From Prevotella sp. (GTDB lineage Bacteria; Bacteroidota; Bacteroidia; Bacteroidales; Bacteroidaceae): a stretch of DNA of 64,000 nt. Numbering within the stretch: the first letter of the stretch is position 1; each line of letters starts with the position of its first letter. The notes beneath the pieces were generated by a model. It did not search any database. It saw only the letters and a program-made list of their open reading frames with translations, and was not told the origin of the DNA. The stretch covers positions 167,254-231,253 of the forward strand of contig JAILEG010000017.1 of assembly GCA_024688365.1 (NCBI GenBank), in the 5' to 3' direction. Of this stretch, positions 62,110 to 64,000 are shown piece by piece. A program made the translations under genes and the position numbers.

Positions 62110-62173
62110 AGTACTTCACGTAAAGTACCGGAGTATTGCACGAGAAGTACCGGAATACTTCGGCTGAAGTACT
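62110..62173. repeat. 64-bp triple-palindrome element, copy 6
   Basis: Units 62110-62129, 62132-62151 and 62154-62173, both spacers GG; the first unit is AGTACTTCACGTAAAGTACC. The right flank 62174-62190 (GAAGTAATCAGGCACCG) matches the flank of copy 5. Intergenic between co-directional genes. Confidence 0.9.
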
Positions 62174-62459
62174 GAAGTAATCAGGCACCGAGTACAGGAA
62201 TACTTCCAGGGAAGCTTCTGGCTGTCGGTGGGAAGTGCAGGCACAAGACGTGCCCGCCTGTCCGCCAACCGGCATGAAAAGGCATCGGCCCTCCTCGCCA
62301 CATGGGCAGCAGAAGAGCCTCAACCACCCTCTTACCTCACCAGTCTGCCATGACATTACTCCTGGCAGCAGCCCAGGTCACGGCAGCCGTCCCTATGGGA
62401 AAGGAGAGGAAAACGGGCAGAGAAGCCAGCCGATAAAGGTTTCTTTAACTTTTAAATAT

Positions 62460-62490
62460 TTGCGCTTTCCTGCTTAATTTTGTACTTTTG
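62460..62490 (+). promoter_or_regulatory. Promoter of mutS
   Basis: TTGC, exactly 19 nt, TACTTTTG. Start near 62497 gives a leader of about 40 nt. Confidence 0.65.
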
Positions 62491-62537
62491 TAAACTTTAG
62501 GACAAAACAGAATCAGACAGAAAGGATTACAACAGAT

Positions 62538-64000
62538 ATGGCAAAGGACGACAAGGGGCTGACCCCGATGATGAGACAGTTCTTCTCAATGAAGTCACAG
62601 CACCCCGACGCGCTGCTGCTCTTCCGCTGTGGCGACTTCTATGAGACCTATTGCGACGATGCCACCGAGGCTGCCCGGATTCTCGGCATCACCCTGACGC
62701 GACGCAACAACGGAGGAAACAGCCCCGCCACGGAGATGGCCGGTTTCCCTCACCATGCCCTCGACACCTACCTGCCCAAGCTCATCCGCGCCGGAAAGCG
62801 GGTCGCCATCTGCGACCAGCTGGAGGACCCGAAGAAGAAACGTGAGGCAATAAAGGGCAAGAAAGGCCTGACGGCGATGGACAAGATGGTCAGGCGCGGC
62901 ATCACGGAGCTGGTCACGCCAGGTGTTGCCTTGAGCGACAACGTGCTGAACTACAAGGAGAACAACTTTCTTGCCGCCGTCCACTTCGGCAAAGGCTCCT
63001 GTGGTATCAGCTTCCTTGACATCTCCACGGGCGAGTTCCTCACCGGTGAGGGCACGTTTGACTATGTGGAGAAGCTCCTGGGCAACTTCCAGCCCAAGGA
63101 GGTACTCTTCGACCGGGCGAGGAAACAGGACTTCGAGCGCGCTTTCGGCACCAAGCTCTGCACGTTCGAGATGGACGACTGGGTCTTCACCGAGCAGACG
63201 GCACGGCAGAAGCTGCTGAAGCACTTCGGCACGAATAACCTCAAGGGCTTCGGTGTCGACCACCTGCGCAACGGCATCGTGGCCTCAGGGGCCATCATGC
63301 AGTATCTGGAGCTGACACAGCACACGCACATCAACCACATCACATCGCTCTCCCGTATCGAGGAGGAGAAGTATGTGCGCATGGACCGCTTCACCATCCG
63401 GTCGCTGGAGCTGATCGCCCCGATGAATGAGGACGGCTCGTCACTGCTCAATGTCATTGACCGAACCGTCACTCCGATGGGCGGACGCATGCTGCGCCGA
63501 TGGATGGTGTTCCCGCTGAAGGACGTGAAGCCCATCAATGAGCGGCTTGACGTGGTCGACTACTTCTTCCGTGAGCCTGACTTCCGTGAGTGCATTGATG
63601 ACCAGTTCCACCGCATGGGCGACCTGGAGCGTATCATCTCGAAGGTGGCCGTGGGCAGGGTGTCGCCCCGTGAGGTCGTCCAGCTGAAGAATGCGCTCAT
63701 GGCCATCCAGCCCGTGAAGACTGCCTGCCTCTATGCCAAGAGCGAGCGGCTGAAGCGGATGGGCGAGCAGCTGAACCTGTGCGAGTCGTTGCGTGACCGC
63801 ATTGAGAAGGAGATACAGCCTGATCCGCCACAGCTGGCCAACAAAGGGGATGTCATCGCACCCGGCTACAGCAAGGAGCTGGACGAGCTGCGCGCCATCC
63901 GTGATGGCGGCAAGCAGTATCTGCTGGAGATCCAGGAGAAGGAAGTGGAGCTGACGGGCATCTCCTCGCTGAAGATTGGCTTCAACAACGTCTTCGGCTA
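62538..64000 (+). CDS. mutS: DNA mismatch repair protein MutS, truncated by window edge
   Basis: The ATG at 62538 opens a frame to the window end, 487 residues, so the ATPase and dimer domains are not seen. The mismatch-binding domain I starts [20 protein letters not shown], with the Phe-x-Glu motif in [13 protein letters not shown] and the DNA-contact region [11 protein letters not shown]; domain II follows ([20 protein letters not shown]), then the lever helices ([17 protein letters not shown]). It recognises mispairs and starts repair with MutL. It has its own promoter after the gap with repeat copy 6. Confidence 0.97.
   Translation, partial: MAKDDKGLTPMMRQFFSMKSQHPDALLLFRCGDFYETYCDDATEAARILGITLTRRNNGGNSPATEMAGFPHHALDTYLPKLIRAGKRVAICDQLEDPKKKREAIKGKKGLTAMDKMVRRGITELVTPGVALSDNVLNYKENNFLAAVHFGKGSCGISFLDISTGEFLTGEGTFDYVEKLLGNFQPKEVLFDRARKQDFERAFGTKLCTFEMDDWVFTEQTARQKLLKHFGTNNLKGFGVDHLRNGIVASGAIMQYLELTQHTHINHITSLSRIEEEKYVRMDRFTIRSLELIAPMNEDGSSLLNVIDRTVTPMGGRMLRRWMVFPLKDVKPINERLDVVDYFFREPDFRECIDDQFHRMGDLERIISKVAVGRVSPREVVQLKNALMAIQPVKTACLYAKSERLKRMGEQLNLCESLRDRIEKEIQPDPPQLANKGDVIAPGYSKELDELRAIRDGGKQYLLEIQEKEVELTGISSLKIGFNNVFG

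Larger units (their letters stand above)
61975..62537. other. Gap between the porZ operon and mutS
   Basis: 563 bp. It holds repeat copy 6 and a mutS promoter; open frames in it merely translate the repeat. No terminator with a T-run was found after the acyltransferase gene. Confidence 0.5.

Noticed and set aside
61892..62356. 154-residue open frame on the minus strand
   Set aside because: It overlaps the acyltransferase end and translates the 64-bp palindrome element (SVPDYFSTSAEVFRYFS); similar frames exist at copies 2, 4 and 5, so they are artefacts of the repeat.
1..64000. tRNA, rRNA or insertion-sequence genes
   Set aside because: No T-loop/cloverleaf pattern, rRNA signature or transposase was recognised on reading, though a weak tRNA could be missed without a covariance search.

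Overview
The window looks like a chromosomal segment of a Bacteroidales bacterium, most likely Prevotella in the broad sense (Prevotellaceae). The reasons are a SusC/SusD pair, several proteins with type IX secretion (T9SS) C-terminal domains, a PorZ homologue, long-form IspG, single-chain cytochrome b fumarate reductase/succinate dehydrogenase, and promoters of the Bacteroidetes type (TTTG or TTGC, 19 nt, TAnnTTTG) with almost no Shine-Dalgarno sequences. I saw no rRNA, tRNA, CRISPR array, phage or insertion sequence.

Layout. 1-9.4 kb (all minus): two exported proteins, then a SusC-SusD-lipoprotein-FG-GAP operon resembling a polysaccharide utilisation locus. 9.9-16.2 kb (minus): secreted endonuclease I, a PG_1098-like SAM methyltransferase, a VanX-like peptidase, a kinase-like membrane protein whose catalytic Asp is Asn, and a decayed TonB-receptor remnant on the plus strand. 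16.4-22.7 kb (minus): sdhB-sdhA-sdhC and a GH84 hexosaminidase. 23.4-31 kb (plus): a small membrane protein, mnmG, apt, uvrC, dtd, a MazG-like gene and deoC. 31-50 kb (mostly plus): prenyl synthase (minus), polA, GH3-family protein, Big_5 lipoprotein, nadA, histidine phosphatase (minus), TonB receptor, an unknown gene, rpoN, PAP2, purE, ispG. 50.5-64 kb: acyltransferase (minus), leuS, YitT, rdgB, a four-gene overlapping operon (GT2-porZ-GT39-like-acyltransferase), and the start of mutS, which runs off the window.

The most interesting signals are non-coding. (1) Six intergenic elements, each exactly 64 bp, are built of three 20-bp near-palindromes separated by 2-bp spacers and lie 8-13 kb apart. 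(2) Two near-perfect parS sites flank apt, 1 kb apart, and gene orientation flips from all-minus to mostly-plus at 22.7-23.4 kb, so the replication origin may be close. (3) A family of 7-bp (CAACACC) and 10-bp (CCCATCATCG) tandem repeats fills intergenic gaps and also appears in frame inside two essential enzymes, IspG and LeuRS (next to its KMSKS loop). (4) A structured, promoter-to-terminator stretch at about 40.26-40.42 kb may be an unannotated small RNA. (5) porZ is translationally coupled to glycan-assembly genes, which suggests these genes serve the T9SS lipopolysaccharide anchor.
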